A DNA stretch of 64,000 nucleotides from Oscillospiraceae bacterium (GCA_015065785.1 SVPR01000003.1:1-64000); one strand, 5' to 3'; positions 26,355-35,601 are shown, numbered from the stretch's first letter. Notes: generated by a model not told the origin, from the sequence alone. Program-made: numbers and translations.

Positions 26355-26460
26355 GAATGCAGAATGCAGAGTGCAGAATGCAGAATTGAGGGACTGCGAC
26401 GCTATTATAATTACGGCGTAGCCCCGAAATTCTTAATTCTTAATTCTTCATTCTTAATTC
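26355..26460. repeat. compact heptamer-arm inverted repeat module
   Basis: Fills the metY-metA gap. Left arm of 7-nt units GAATGCA, GAATGCA, GAGTGCA, GAATGCA (26355-26382), core, shared centre TATTATAATT (26403-26412), second core ACGGCGTAGCCCCG, then right arm ATTCTTA, ATTCTTA, ATTCTTC, ATTCTTA (26429-26456). The 29 nt at 26403-26431 recur exactly at 52441-52469. This is the simplest complete example of the family. Confidence 0.8.
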
Positions 26461-26479
26461 AACGAAAGGGGTGAGTGTC

Positions 26480-27397
26480 TTGCCTATTAAAATTCCAAAC
26501 GGACTTCCTGCTGTTGATATTTTAGCAGAAGAAAATATATTTGTTATGACGGATACCAGAGCTATAACGCAAGATATTCGTCCTCTTAAAATATTAGTGC
26601 TTAATTTAATGCCTAAAAAAATTGAAACTGAAACTCAGCTTTCAAGACTTTTAGGTAATTCGCCCTTACAGGTTGAGTTTGAATTGATTCACACAAAATC
26701 ACATATCTCAAAAAATACTTCTCAGGAGCATTTGCTCGCTTTTTACAAAACCTTTGATGATGTTAAGCATCAGAAATTTGACGGTCTTATAATCACAGGT
26801 GCGCCCGTTGAAAAAATGGAGTTTGAAGATGTTGAATACTGGGAAGAACTCTCTGAAATAATGGAGTGGAGTAAAAAACATGTTACGAGTACATTCCACA
26901 TCTGTTGGGGTGCTCAGGCAGGGCTTTATTACCATTATGGTATAAAAAAATACCCGTTAAAAGAAAAGCTTTCGGGTGTTTATAAGCACACTGCTGATTA
27001 TAAAAGGTCAATTCTTTTAAGAGGCTTTGACGATGAATTCTGGGTGCCACATTCAAGAAACACAACTGTCAAAAGAGAAGATATTGAAAAAGTGCCCGAA
27101 CTTAAAATTTTAGCTTCATCAGAAGAAGCGGGCGTTTATATAGTAACAACTGATAATGGTAAGCAGATTTTTGTTACAGGTCATTCTGAATACGATGCAG
27201 ATACTCTTAAAAATGAATATATCAGAGATTTGAATGCGGGAATTAACCCGAATATTCCGGAAAATTATTTTCCTCAGGATGACCCAACGAAAGAGCCACA
27301 GGCAAAATGGCGTTCACACGCAACACTTCTTTATGCAAACTGGCTTAATTACTTTGTTTATCAGACAACGCCTTATGATATTGAGGATATTGAATAA
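26480..27397 (+). CDS. metA: homoserine O-acetyltransferase (MetA family)
   Basis: 305 residues. It activates homoserine with an acyl-CoA. The frame opens at GTG 26471, but TTG 26480 ([15 protein letters not shown]) matches the family start and places the catalytic cysteine at 142 ([16 protein letters not shown]), the same number as in E. coli MetA. Residue 111 is then Glu ([12 protein letters not shown]). In this family Glu111 goes with acetyl-CoA use and Gly111 with succinyl-CoA use, so I predict acetyltransferase activity, matching metY upstream. A GGGGTGAG site lies just before the TTG. Confidence 0.92.
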   Translation: MPIKIPNGLPAVDILAEENIFVMTDTRAITQDIRPLKILVLNLMPKKIETETQLSRLLGNSPLQVEFELIHTKSHISKNTSQEHLLAFYKTFDDVKHQKFDGLIITGAPVEKMEFEDVEYWEELSEIMEWSKKHVTSTFHICWGAQAGLYYHYGIKKYPLKEKLSGVYKHTADYKRSILLRGFDDEFWVPHSRNTTVKREDIEKVPELKILASSEEAGVYIVTTDNGKQIFVTGHSEYDADTLKNEYIRDLNAGINPNIPENYFPQDDPTKEPQAKWRSHATLLYANWLNYFVYQTTPYDIEDIE

Positions 27398-27414
27398 CAC
27401 GGGGATGTTTTTAA

Positions 27415-29163
27415 ATGGATATTTTTAATATATTAACGCTCATAGGTGGACTCTGCCTGTTTCTTTTTGGTATGAATGTTATGGGTAGTGCCTTAGAGCG
27501 AAGTGCCGGCAGTAAATTGGAATCTATGATTGGTAAGCTGACATCTGGTAAATTTGCAGGTTTGCTTACAGGTATGGGTGTTACTGCGGTAATACAAAGC
27601 TCATCAGCCACAACAGTTATGGTCGTTGGTTTTGTTAACTCAAGTCTTATGAGCTTAAAGCAGGCAATTCATGTTATTATGGGTGCAAATATTGGTACCA
27701 CCGTTACAGCGTGGATTCTGAGCCTGAGTGGTATATCGGGCGACAGTGTTTTTCTTAAATTACTCAAGCCGTCATCATTTACCCCGGTTCTTGCATTGAT
27801 AGGTATTGTGCTTTTTATGTTTATAAAGAGTAACAAGAAAAAGGATATTGGTGTGGTGCTTCTCGGATTTGCTACTCTGATGTTCGGTATGGAAACTATG
27901 ACCGACGCAGTTTCGGGACTCAGAGATATTCCTGCATTTCAGGAATTGTTTATTATGTTTAAAAATCCAATTCTGGGTGTACTTGCAGGTGCTGTTCTTA
28001 CCGCTATTATTCAATCAAGCTCAGCGTCTGTTGGTATTCTTCAGGCATTGGCAGCAACGGGAGCTGTCTCTTATGGTGCAGCTATCCCGATTATTATGGG
28101 ACAGAATATCGGTACTTGTGTTACAGCAATGGTTTCTTCAGTAGGAACAACAAAAAATGCAAAAAGAGCGGCACTTGTGCATTTGTCATTTAATATTATC
28201 GGAACAGTTGTTTGTTTAGGGGCTTTTTCTCTTGCAGATGCAATATTTGCTCCGGCGCTGTTAAATGAAAGCGCTACATTTGCCGGAATTGCAACATCAC
28301 ACTCTGTATTTAATATAGTGTGTACGCTGATTCTTTTACCAATGTCAGCACTTCTTGAAAAGCTTGCATACAAGCTTGTTCCTGATGCAAAGCTTCCTGA
28401 ACAAGTGTCTGAGCTTGACGACAGACTTCTCGCGACTCCTGCTATTGCTTTAGAATGTGCTCACAATCTTACTTTTGATATGGCTAAAATAGCAACCGAA
28501 GCACTGAAAAGCAGTATCGAATGCCTTAGTGCTTATGACAAAGGCAAGGCTGAGGCTGTTCGTGATGCCGAAGATAAGACAGACCACTTTGAAGATATTA
28601 TTGGTAGTTACCTTGTTAAGATTAGCTCAAAACAGCTTAACGAAATCGAGGGTGCAACCGCTTCTATGCTTTTAAAAGCAATCGGAGATTTTGAAAGAAT
28701 ATCTGACCACGCAGTGAATATTCTTGAATCTGCTGAAGAAATGCGTGAAAAGGGTATTGCTTTTTCAGACAGTGCAAAAACAGAAATGGAGTCACTTGCG
28801 GCGGCAACTCTTGAAATTGTCGCGTTGTCATATAATGCGTTTATTGAAAAGAATGCCGAGCAGGCAAATCTTGTAGAACCACTTGAACAGGTTATAGACA
28901 GAATGAAAGAGCTTCTTCGTACAAGACATATTGACCGTTTGCGTCTGGGTGATTGCGGTATTGAGGCTGGTTTTGTGTGGAGCGACCTTATAACCAATAT
29001 GGAAAGAGTTTCTGACCATTGCTCCAACATTGCAGGTTGCGTTATGGACACCAAGGAGCAGAATATGAATCTCCACGAATCTCTTAAAATGTTGAGAAGT
29101 GACAGTGCATTTTACAGAGAAAAATATGCTGAATACACAAATAAATATCTTTCGTTTGTATAA
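27415..29163 (+). CDS. Na+/Pi-cotransporter family protein with PhoU-like tail
   Basis: 582 residues. The N-terminal half (about 1-310) has two inverted NptA-type repeats, each with the signature QSSSA (QSSSATTVM near 61, QSSSASVGI near 199) and a GANIGTT or GQNIGTC loop. The C-terminal half (about 350-560) is a helical PhoU-like domain. Family members take up phosphate with sodium; PhoU-type tails are thought to tune this. It starts 17 nt after metA and may be read with it. It ends at a conserved hairpin (29169-29223). Confidence 0.9.
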   Translation: MDIFNILTLIGGLCLFLFGMNVMGSALERSAGSKLESMIGKLTSGKFAGLLTGMGVTAVIQSSSATTVMVVGFVNSSLMSLKQAIHVIMGANIGTTVTAWILSLSGISGDSVFLKLLKPSSFTPVLALIGIVLFMFIKSNKKKDIGVVLLGFATLMFGMETMTDAVSGLRDIPAFQELFIMFKNPILGVLAGAVLTAIIQSSSASVGILQALAATGAVSYGAAIPIIMGQNIGTCVTAMVSSVGTTKNAKRAALVHLSFNIIGTVVCLGAFSLADAIFAPALLNESATFAGIATSHSVFNIVCTLILLPMSALLEKLAYKLVPDAKLPEQVSELDDRLLATPAIALECAHNLTFDMAKIATEALKSSIECLSAYDKGKAEAVRDAEDKTDHFEDIIGSYLVKISSKQLNEIEGATASMLLKAIGDFERISDHAVNILESAEEMREKGIAFSDSAKTEMESLAAATLEIVALSYNAFIEKNAEQANLVEPLEQVIDRMKELLRTRHIDRLRLGDCGIEAGFVWSDLITNMERVSDHCSNIAGCVMDTKEQNMNLHESLKMLRSDSAFYREKYAEYTNKYLSFV

Positions 29164-29168
29164 AAGTA

Positions 29169-29223
29169 AAAAATCCTATCATTTTAAGTTGATGTTAAAC
29201 CAATTTTGAATGATAGGATTTTA
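29169..29223 (+). terminator. conserved hairpin (CTATCATTT family), copy 2, as terminator
   Basis: Stem AAAATCCTATCATT with AATGATAGGATTTT, then T-rich sequence, 6 nt after the Na/Pi transporter stop. Loop begins TTAAGTT as in the other copies. This copy has no heptamer arms. Confidence 0.7.
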
Positions 29224-29259
29224 TTTATTTTATTGTAGGGGATATGGGGTTGAGTGGGG

Positions 29260-29730
29260 TTACCATATTGCATTTTCATTTAACGAGTTCCAGCGGTAAA
29301 TTGTTTTGTTAACAGGGATTCTTAATTCGCATTCGTAATGATATGGTTTTTTATCAAAATGAAGCCAACAATCAAAAATTGTAGCATTGAAACCTTTGTA
29401 TTCATAAAGGAATTCTAAACGATATTTCTCATTGTTTATTAAGTTTATTAACTCATTTAAGCTTAATTCTATTCTTTCTGTTCTTCTAAAGAAGTTTTTC
29501 TTAAAAGTATAAATTGTTATTTCGTCTTCATTAATAATAAAATCAACTTTCGCAAGATTAGTTCTTGAAATATCATTAGAAGTGTTGGCATCGTGCTCGG
29601 GTGTAACCCAAAAGCCGTTATCAAAAGTAAAAGTTAAGGTTGTGTTGGTGGTATCTATATGCGTTGCAAAACAATCGTGGAGAGAAACATAAGAAGTGTT
29701 AGTATCGTTATGTGTAAAGTTTGTTTTCAT
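29260..29730 (-). CDS. hypothetical cytoplasmic protein
   Basis: 156 residues with no signal peptide or membrane segment. Rich in Thr, Asn, Phe and Trp with alternating hydrophobic strands (TLTFTFDNGFWV, FNATIFDCWLHF), which suggests a small beta-rich fold. It starts 12 nt after the preceding small gene and is probably the third gene of the GH95 transcript. It has the look of polymorphic-toxin immunity proteins, but nothing in the sequence proves that. I do not recognise the family. Confidence 0.65.
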   Translation of the reverse strand: MKTNFTHNDTNTSYVSLHDCFATHIDTTNTTLTFTFDNGFWVTPEHDANTSNDISRTNLAKVDFIINEDEITIYTFKKNFFRRTERIELSLNELINLINNEKYRLEFLYEYKGFNATIFDCWLHFDKKPYHYECELRIPVNKTIYRWNSLNENAIW

Positions 29731-29742
29731 AAAAATTACCCG

Positions 29743-29931
29743 TTATTCTTCAAATACACTTTGTCCTTTAGAACCATCAGGGTTTATATAATAACCATCA
29801 ACAATTTCTTTTAAACTACCACCAAATAACCAACCTTTTGATTCTACAAATTTAATGAATTGTTTTTCAAATTCTTCGAGTGTTAGTTGGGGTTGGATTT
29901 CTATGCAACCATTTATTTTTATTTCTTTCAT
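29743..29931 (-). CDS. small hypothetical protein
   Basis: 62 residues, MKEIKINGCIEIQPQLTLEE..., acidic, soluble. It contains ESKGWLFGGSLKEIVDGYYI, a layout I have the impression of seeing in small uncharacterised Firmicutes proteins (often an enzyme-free alpha-beta unit). It lies 19 nt after the GH95-like gene and 12 nt before the next hypothetical gene, so the three look like one operon. Function unknown. Confidence 0.65.
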   Translation of the reverse strand: MKEIKINGCIEIQPQLTLEEFEKQFIKFVESKGWLFGGSLKEIVDGYYINPDGSKGQSVFEE

Positions 29932-29950
29932 ATATCCACAAGCTTTCTTG

Positions 29951-32620
29951 TTAAAATGTAAATTCTACTGTTCTTGGTGTATCTGCTTCGAAAGTAATTT
30001 CTTTTACATCATCAGAAATCCCACATGAAATGGTTAATGTCTGGTTGATTTCAGATGTGATTGTAGCAATGATAACGGAATTTTTAAAATCCCATCTTAA
30101 AGAATCTATAACACATCTGTTTCGTGTTCTTATTCCGCAGATTTCACCATTTTCAAAGCTTTTTGGCGTAGCGGGTAAAAATTCAATTTTATCGCTATAA
30201 GAATAAATAAGACTTTCGTTTATAATTCCTAAATAACCTATTGTAAAGTCGGTGCAATAACAACTGTTCCTGTCGTAGTCGTGGTTTGTCATCATAGAAT
30301 CATAATATATTCCGTGATTCATAAGATTTACAAGAGAATCTTCAACTGCAACTGAATCTTTGAGTCTTGCACCAATCAACGCTCTGTGTACTAACGCGTG
30401 ACTTGCCTGGTTTTCACTTGCCCTGTTTAAAATTGCCTGGTCACACGCTTTTTTGAGTGCGTCATCGTCTTGCGTTTCAAACATTGGCCAAGCACAGTAA
30501 AGATGGCTTAAATGTCTGTGTAAATTGTTTTCTGCGAATTCATTTGCCGCCCATTCTTTGAGTGCGCCTGTTTCATCGTAAAGGTAAGGTGGCAATTTGC
30601 TTAAAAGTTCGTCCCAGTAACTTGTGTCGGCATTTTCGTCAATGCTTTTCTGGATTTCAATAAGCATTAAAAGGTTGCTTTTACAAGCAGATATATCTAT
30701 TGCTGCGTTTGCAACAGATGGACTAGGATAGTTTTCAGGATTGTTTTCAGGTGAATAACTCGGTAAAATTGCATAAGTTTCATTTTCGAGTAATTCTGTT
30801 TTACCTTTTTCGAAATGCACTTCACCATTTTTGTCGGTGTAGTATTCAGGTGTCATTATCTGGTCCCAATAATTTGCAGATTTAATAAGCAAAGGTAAAA
30901 GAATTTCACTTCTTAAATCAAGAGCTCCTTTTTCTCTTATTGCTTTTATATCTTCATCTGTTAAATCTTCTTCTGTTACTGAAAGTACAGATTTTAATTT
31001 GTTTAAATCGAATTCATTTGTAACAGGGATATTAACATCGCCATAGCAAAGTAAAGTTTCGTAAAGTGGGTTAAGCATCCACGAAGCACCAGCATTCCAA
31101 TAACGGAAAGGGTATGGGTAACAGGTTTCTGTTATAACTGCTTTGTCACCATCAGTATTTACTGGTGCCTGAATTGCGTCAGTAAATCCGTGAGTTGCTT
31201 TTGCATTTTCTTCCCAGTCGGGCATCTGCCTTAAAAGGAAAGTTGCATAGCCTATGTAACTTGAAGTCATATTGCTTGTGTTGAGTGAAGAAGTCTGTAA
31301 ATTGACATTAGCATCCATTGTATATTTACTACCCCAGCCAGGTGCCCATTCGCCAGTCCACATACCACCAAGTCTTGAAGTTGAATAGCCAGAGCAACAA
31401 AGGTATGCATAGCGACCGGAATAATAAGCTCTTTCTGCTAAATCGTTGTTGATTTTATTTTTACCCATTTGCTTGAATATGAGTTTTTCGTTTGAAACCC
31501 CGGAGTCGTTTTCTGCAAGTGAAAAAGTAACTTTGTTATATTCACTTGCAAAAATTTTGGAGTGCTCTTTTATAGCGTTTTCGTAACTGAAAATATCATC
31601 TTCTGAGTATTTGTTTTTGATTTCAATTGCTTTCTTTGTTAATTTCTCAATAAGTCTGAATTCTGTTTTTTCCTCGAATTCTTTTATTGTGCCTGCTTCA
31701 TAATCCCTGTCAGAAATAGCAATAAGATAAACATTGTCGGCATCAGTAATTTTAATGCCAGGATTTTCTTTGCCGCAATATTGAGTATCTGGTACATCTT
31801 CAAGAGCAACTTTTTCTTTTGTGCCACCTTGGGCTATAACATAAACAACTGTTGCATATGCACCATTTTTTAGTTCGCTTTCTTTATATTCAGGGTAGTG
31901 AGCAATAAATGAAATAGTGTCTGCGCTTTCAGAAACAAGTTTTTTGTATTTTAAGTCGATTTCGCTACCATTCTCAAAATTTGCAAAGGTAGAAATATCA
32001 TCGAATGAAAGAGTTAAATTGATTTTTTTGCCTTTTGTGGATTTTGAAATTTTAGTAATGGTCGCGTTGTCGGTTTGTGAAGTGAAAGAAACTCTTTCCC
32101 AGGTGCCTGAGAAGTTTGTGTATTTAACACCAACTTCGGCGGTTTCATAATTTGTGTATCTGTAGTACTTTACGGTTGGTTGCCATTTTCCGGTTAATCT
32201 CAAAGCACCACCTGGGTGGAACGAATAAACATCATCGTAACTTGCGTTGTCAACGATGTCTTTACTTTCTGCAATGCTTTGCTTTACTGTTTCTAATTCG
32301 TCTGATGTATCAGGACAGTAACGTACCTTTTCATTAGGCATTATAAAGTGTATGTTCTGGTAAATAAGCGAATCACTGTAAGGAGCACCGCTTGTAATTA
32401 CCCCTTGTAGTCCGTTACCTGAAATCATACCATTACGCCATGTGTCAGTATTATTTTCTTTAGTTTGGGAAAGCTTATAGTATCTTTCAGAATAACACGC
32501 TTTATTAGTGTTTGTGAAAGAATTGCTTATATAGTCAAAGCTATCACCTGGAACAATAAACGAACCTATAAACTGAAAAGTGGTTAAAATTAAGCTTAAT
32601 ATCATTCTTACAACGCCCAT
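29951..32620 (-). CDS. secreted GH95-like glycosidase (alpha-L-fucosidase/galactosidase type)
   Basis: About 889 residues. An N-terminal hydrophobic segment (VVRMILSLILTTFQFIGSF) acts as signal peptide or anchor. The N-terminal beta-sandwich starts with the GH95-type TWRNGMISGNGLQGVITSG followed by QNIHF. The catalytic alpha6/alpha6 barrel contains the diagnostic NLHRHLSHLYCAWP and a C-terminal beta domain follows. GH95 enzymes cut alpha-1,2-fucose or alpha-galactose by inversion. Start ATG 32620 is chosen over 32683 because a GGATGG site lies about 8 nt upstream. Overall it is divergent from characterised members, so exact specificity is uncertain. Confidence 0.8.
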   Translation of the reverse strand: MGVVRMILSLILTTFQFIGSFIVPGDSFDYISNSFTNTNKACYSERYYKLSQTKENNTDTWRNGMISGNGLQGVITSGAPYSDSLIYQNIHFIMPNEKVRYCPDTSDELETVKQSIAESKDIVDNASYDDVYSFHPGGALRLTGKWQPTVKYYRYTNYETAEVGVKYTNFSGTWERVSFTSQTDNATITKISKSTKGKKINLTLSFDDISTFANFENGSEIDLKYKKLVSESADTISFIAHYPEYKESELKNGAYATVVYVIAQGGTKEKVALEDVPDTQYCGKENPGIKITDADNVYLIAISDRDYEAGTIKEFEEKTEFRLIEKLTKKAIEIKNKYSEDDIFSYENAIKEHSKIFASEYNKVTFSLAENDSGVSNEKLIFKQMGKNKINNDLAERAYYSGRYAYLCCSGYSTSRLGGMWTGEWAPGWGSKYTMDANVNLQTSSLNTSNMTSSYIGYATFLLRQMPDWEENAKATHGFTDAIQAPVNTDGDKAVITETCYPYPFRYWNAGASWMLNPLYETLLCYGDVNIPVTNEFDLNKLKSVLSVTEEDLTDEDIKAIREKGALDLRSEILLPLLIKSANYWDQIMTPEYYTDKNGEVHFEKGKTELLENETYAILPSYSPENNPENYPSPSVANAAIDISACKSNLLMLIEIQKSIDENADTSYWDELLSKLPPYLYDETGALKEWAANEFAENNLHRHLSHLYCAWPMFETQDDDALKKACDQAILNRASENQASHALVHRALIGARLKDSVAVEDSLVNLMNHGIYYDSMMTNHDYDRNSCYCTDFTIGYLGIINESLIYSYSDKIEFLPATPKSFENGEICGIRTRNRCVIDSLRWDFKNSVIIATITSEINQTLTISCGISDDVKEITFEADTPRTVEFTF

Positions 32621-32711
32621 AATGCACCATCCATTCTTTGTTGTCGATATTGTAACATAAAAAGGTGATAGGTGCAATTGCAAAAATTATTTTTAAATTT
32701 ATAAAAAAGCA

Positions 32712-32740
32712 TTGACATTTAAAAATGAATGTGTTAATAT
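32712..32740 (+). promoter_or_regulatory. promoter of tRNA-Ser pair
   Basis: TTGACA (32712-32717), 17-nt spacer, TAATAT (32735-32740), 17 nt ahead of the first tRNA. Confidence 0.65.
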
Positions 32741-32756
32741 ATCACCCGTGATAATT

Positions 32757-32845
32757 GCAGAGGTACCGAAGTGGTTATAACGGAACGGTCTTGAAAACCG
32801 TCGTACGGCAACGTACCGTGGGTTCGAATCCCACCCTCTGCGCCA
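32757..32845 (+). tRNA. tRNA-Ser (anticodon TGA)
   Basis: 89 nt. Acceptor GCAGAGG/CCTCTGC, discriminator G and encoded CCA. Anticodon arm around CTTGAAA gives TGA. Long variable arm GTACGGCAACGTAC and T-arm GTGGGTTCGAATCCCAC are clear. Confidence 0.95.
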
Positions 32846-32897
32846 AAGCCTTTCTTTAAGAAAGGCTAATTTAATAATAACCGAGATGGTTACCAAT

Positions 32898-32988
32898 GGA
32901 GAAGTACTCAAGTTGGTGACGAGGCGCCCCTGCTAAGGGCGTAGGTCGGGAAACCGGCGCGAGAGTTCGAGTCTCTCCTTCTCCGCCA
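32898..32988 (+). tRNA. tRNA-Ser (anticodon GCT)
   Basis: 91 nt. Acceptor GGAGAAG/CTTCTCC, discriminator G and encoded CCA. Anticodon loop CTGCTAA in the stem CGCCC/GGGCG. Long variable arm and T-arm with GTTCGAGTC are present. It shares a transcript with the tRNA-Ser(TGA) upstream. Confidence 0.95.
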
Positions 32989-33028
32989 AAACGAAAATCC
33001 GTTCTCGCAAGAGGACGGATTTTCGTTT
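32989..33028 (+). terminator. terminator of tRNA-Ser operon
   Basis: Stem AACGAAAATCCGT with ACGGATTTTCGTT, then TTGTATT, directly after the second tRNA. Confidence 0.8.
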
Positions 33029-33032
33029 TGTA

Positions 33033-33067
33033 TTATTCATTTTTCATTATTCATCATTCTCTATTCA
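33033..33067 (+). repeat. single heptamer arm
   Basis: Five tandem 7-nt units TTATTCA, TTTTTCA, TTATTCA, TCATTCT, CTATTCA. This is one pyrimidine-rich arm of the dispersed family without a visible core or partner arm. Confidence 0.6.
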
Positions 33068-33138
33068 TTAAAAGAACGGATTTTCAATGAAAACCGAATA
33101 TTATAAAATTTTCCAAATACTATTTATTAAGTAAAATA

Positions 33139-33167
33139 TTGCAATTTTGTTTAATTTAGTGTAAAAT
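33139..33167 (+). promoter_or_regulatory. glgP promoter
   Basis: TTGCAA (33139-33144), 17-nt spacer, TAAAAT (33162-33167). Confidence 0.55.
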
Positions 33168-33195
33168 AATAAAATCTATTATTTGGAGTGGTACT

Positions 33196-35601
33196 ATGAA
33201 TTACAAGCTTACAAAAAAACAGGCTAAAGAGATGCTTGAAAATCGTCTTCTTCATTTCTTCGGCGTTTCTACTGAAAATGCTTCCTATGAGCAATATTAC
33301 AGAGCAGTCGCAATGATTCTCAGAGATATGATGACAATGGGCAGAGGCGAAACAGTTAAGAAATCTGATGAAACAGGTAAAAAGAATGTTTACTATCTTT
33401 CAATGGAATTTCTTATGGGTCGTTCTCTTAAAAATAATCTTTATAACCTTAATCTTACAGATACATTTAAAAGTGTGCTTAAGGATTTTGGTATTAAATT
33501 AGATGACCTTTATGAATGCGAGCCTGATGCAGGTCTCGGCAACGGTGGTCTTGGCAGACTTGCAGCGTGCTATTTAGATGGTCTTGCAACTCAGGGCTAT
33601 TCTGCAAGAGGTTATTCTATTCTTTATGAATATGGTATTTTCCGTCAGAAGCTTATTGACGGCAGACAAACTGAGCTTCCTGACAACTGGCTTCCTGGTG
33701 GCGATGTGTGGCTTGTACCAAGAGAGAGCAGCTCAGTAGATATTACTTTTGAGGGTACTGTTAAAGATACCTGGGATGAGCAATATCACCATGTTGAAAT
33801 TGAAAATGGTACAGTTATTAAGGCTGTTCCTTACGATATGTTTGTTCCCGGTAAGGATGGTAAATGTGTTAGTATTCTTCGTCTCTGGACGGCACGCGCA
33901 CCTGAGTTTGATATGAAGCTCTTTAATCAGGGTGACTACATTCGTTCAATGGAACGACAGGCAATGGCTGAGGTTATAAGCAAGGTGCTCTATCCGTCAG
34001 ATAATCATCCTGAGGGTAAGGCTTTAAGACTTCGTCAGCAATATTTCCTTGTTTCTGCTTCTGTTCAGGATATTGTCCGTCACCATTTAAGAGTTAATGG
34101 TACTCTTGACAATTTCTCTGAAAAGGTTGCAATTCATATTAACGACACACATCCTACAATGGCAATTCCTGAGCTTATGAGAATTCTTCTTGATGAATGT
34201 GGATTCGGATGGGATGACGCCTGGAATATGGTTACTAAAACCATGGCTTACACTAACCACACAGTTATGAGCGAGGCTCTTGAGTGCTGGAGTGAAGACC
34301 TCGTTAAGCGTCTTATTCCTCGTGTATATGAAATTATTAAAGAGATTGACAATCGTTTCAGAAGTTATATCTGGGAAACAACACACGATGCTGACTATGT
34401 AGAAAGAACCGCTATTATTTCCGGTGGCGTTGTTCGTATGGCAAATCTTTGTGTTGCAACCTGTCACAGTGTTAACGGCGTTTCTGCACTTCACAGCCAG
34501 ATTCTTAAAGATACACTCTTTAATGACTTCTACCGCTTAATGCCGGATAAATTCACAAATGTTACAAATGGTATTGCTCACAGGCGTTGGCTTTGCCAGG
34601 CGAACCCAAGACTTACTTCATACTTAACAGAGCTTTTAGGCAATAATAAATTTGTTTATGATGCAGATAATCTTGCAAAGCTCAATGAGTATAAGGATGA
34701 CAAGGATGTGCTTGATAAGTTAGCAGAAATCAAAATGGAAAATAAAAAAGAATTTGCTGATTTTATTAAGAAAACTACCGGTCAGGAGCTTGATGTTAAC
34801 TCTATTTTCGATGTTCAGGTTAAAAGACTTCACGAATATAAGCGTCAACATCTTAATGCATTCAACATTGTTCTTGATTACCTTACAATCAAAGAAAATC
34901 CGGATGCAGAATTCACACCACACACTTATATTTTCGGTGCAAAGGCAGCTCCGGGCTACCATGTAGCACAAAGAATTATTTCTTTCATTTTAGCATTAGC
35001 AGATTTAGTTAATAATGACCCTGATGTTAAAGGCAGACTTAAAATTCTTTATGTTGAAGATTACAATGTAAGTAACGCTGAAAAGCTTATGCCTGCGGCA
35101 GATGTTTCAGAGCAGATTTCTCTCGCTGGTAAAGAGGCAAGCGGTACAGGTAATATGAAGCTTATGATGAACGGTGCAATTACAATTGGTACACTTGATG
35201 GTGCCAATGTTGAAATCCACGAAGCAGTAGGCGACGACAATATGTTCTTATTTGGTATGAGAACTGAAGAGGTTAATTCTTTAAGAATGCGTGGCTATGA
35301 TCCGATGAGCTTCTATAACAATAATGAGGATATAAGAAAAGTGCTTGACTTTATTTCAAGAGGAATAAATGGTCAGAACTTTACTGATATCAGCGGTACA
35401 ATTATGCATCACGATCCATTTATGGTGCTTGCAGATTTTGCAGATTACAGACGCGCACAGCAAAAAATGGTTGAAACATTTAAAGATAAGAAAAAGTGGA
35501 ATAAGATGATGCTCAGTAATATTGCAAATTCAGGCAGATTTGCGGCAGACAGAGCTATAAATGAATATGCAAAAGATATCTGGAATGCACAAAAAATCTA
35601 A
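33196..35601 (+). CDS. glgP: glycogen/starch phosphorylase (GT35)
   Basis: 801 residues, normal for the family. It releases glucose 1-phosphate from alpha-1,4-glucans with PLP as cofactor. The PLP lysine is Lys655 in EASGTGNMKLMMNG; other family blocks are YLSMEFLMGRSLKNN, EPDAGLGNGGLGRLAACYLD and RRWLCQANP. A GGAG site lies before ATG 33196. The gene stands alone; no glgA, glgB or glgC is adjacent, so storage versus maltodextrin use cannot be told from context. Confidence 0.96.
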   Translation: MNYKLTKKQAKEMLENRLLHFFGVSTENASYEQYYRAVAMILRDMMTMGRGETVKKSDETGKKNVYYLSMEFLMGRSLKNNLYNLNLTDTFKSVLKDFGIKLDDLYECEPDAGLGNGGLGRLAACYLDGLATQGYSARGYSILYEYGIFRQKLIDGRQTELPDNWLPGGDVWLVPRESSSVDITFEGTVKDTWDEQYHHVEIENGTVIKAVPYDMFVPGKDGKCVSILRLWTARAPEFDMKLFNQGDYIRSMERQAMAEVISKVLYPSDNHPEGKALRLRQQYFLVSASVQDIVRHHLRVNGTLDNFSEKVAIHINDTHPTMAIPELMRILLDECGFGWDDAWNMVTKTMAYTNHTVMSEALECWSEDLVKRLIPRVYEIIKEIDNRFRSYIWETTHDADYVERTAIISGGVVRMANLCVATCHSVNGVSALHSQILKDTLFNDFYRLMPDKFTNVTNGIAHRRWLCQANPRLTSYLTELLGNNKFVYDADNLAKLNEYKDDKDVLDKLAEIKMENKKEFADFIKKTTGQELDVNSIFDVQVKRLHEYKRQHLNAFNIVLDYLTIKENPDAEFTPHTYIFGAKAAPGYHVAQRIISFILALADLVNNDPDVKGRLKILYVEDYNVSNAEKLMPAADVSEQISLAGKEASGTGNMKLMMNGAITIGTLDGANVEIHEAVGDDNMFLFGMRTEEVNSLRMRGYDPMSFYNNNEDIRKVLDFISRGINGQNFTDISGTIMHHDPFMVLADFADYRRAQQKMVETFKDKKKWNKMMLSNIANSGRFAADRAINEYAKDIWNAQKI

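Noticed and set aside
26403-26412. TATTATAATT of the repeat as a -10 box for metA
   Set aside because: No -35 match lies at 16-18 nt spacing, and the same motif occurs in both orientations at other elements.
28608-29054. 148-codon minus-strand frame within the Na/Pi transporter
   Set aside because: It lies opposite the PhoU-like domain, which is well supported, and has Ser/Ile-rich shadow composition.
32699-32911. 70-codon minus-strand frame
   Set aside because: It runs across the tRNA-Ser(TGA) gene and is a chance frame.
34087-34494. 135-codon minus-strand frame within glgP
   Set aside because: glgP is intact and conserved here; the reverse frame has Asn/Cys-rich shadow composition.
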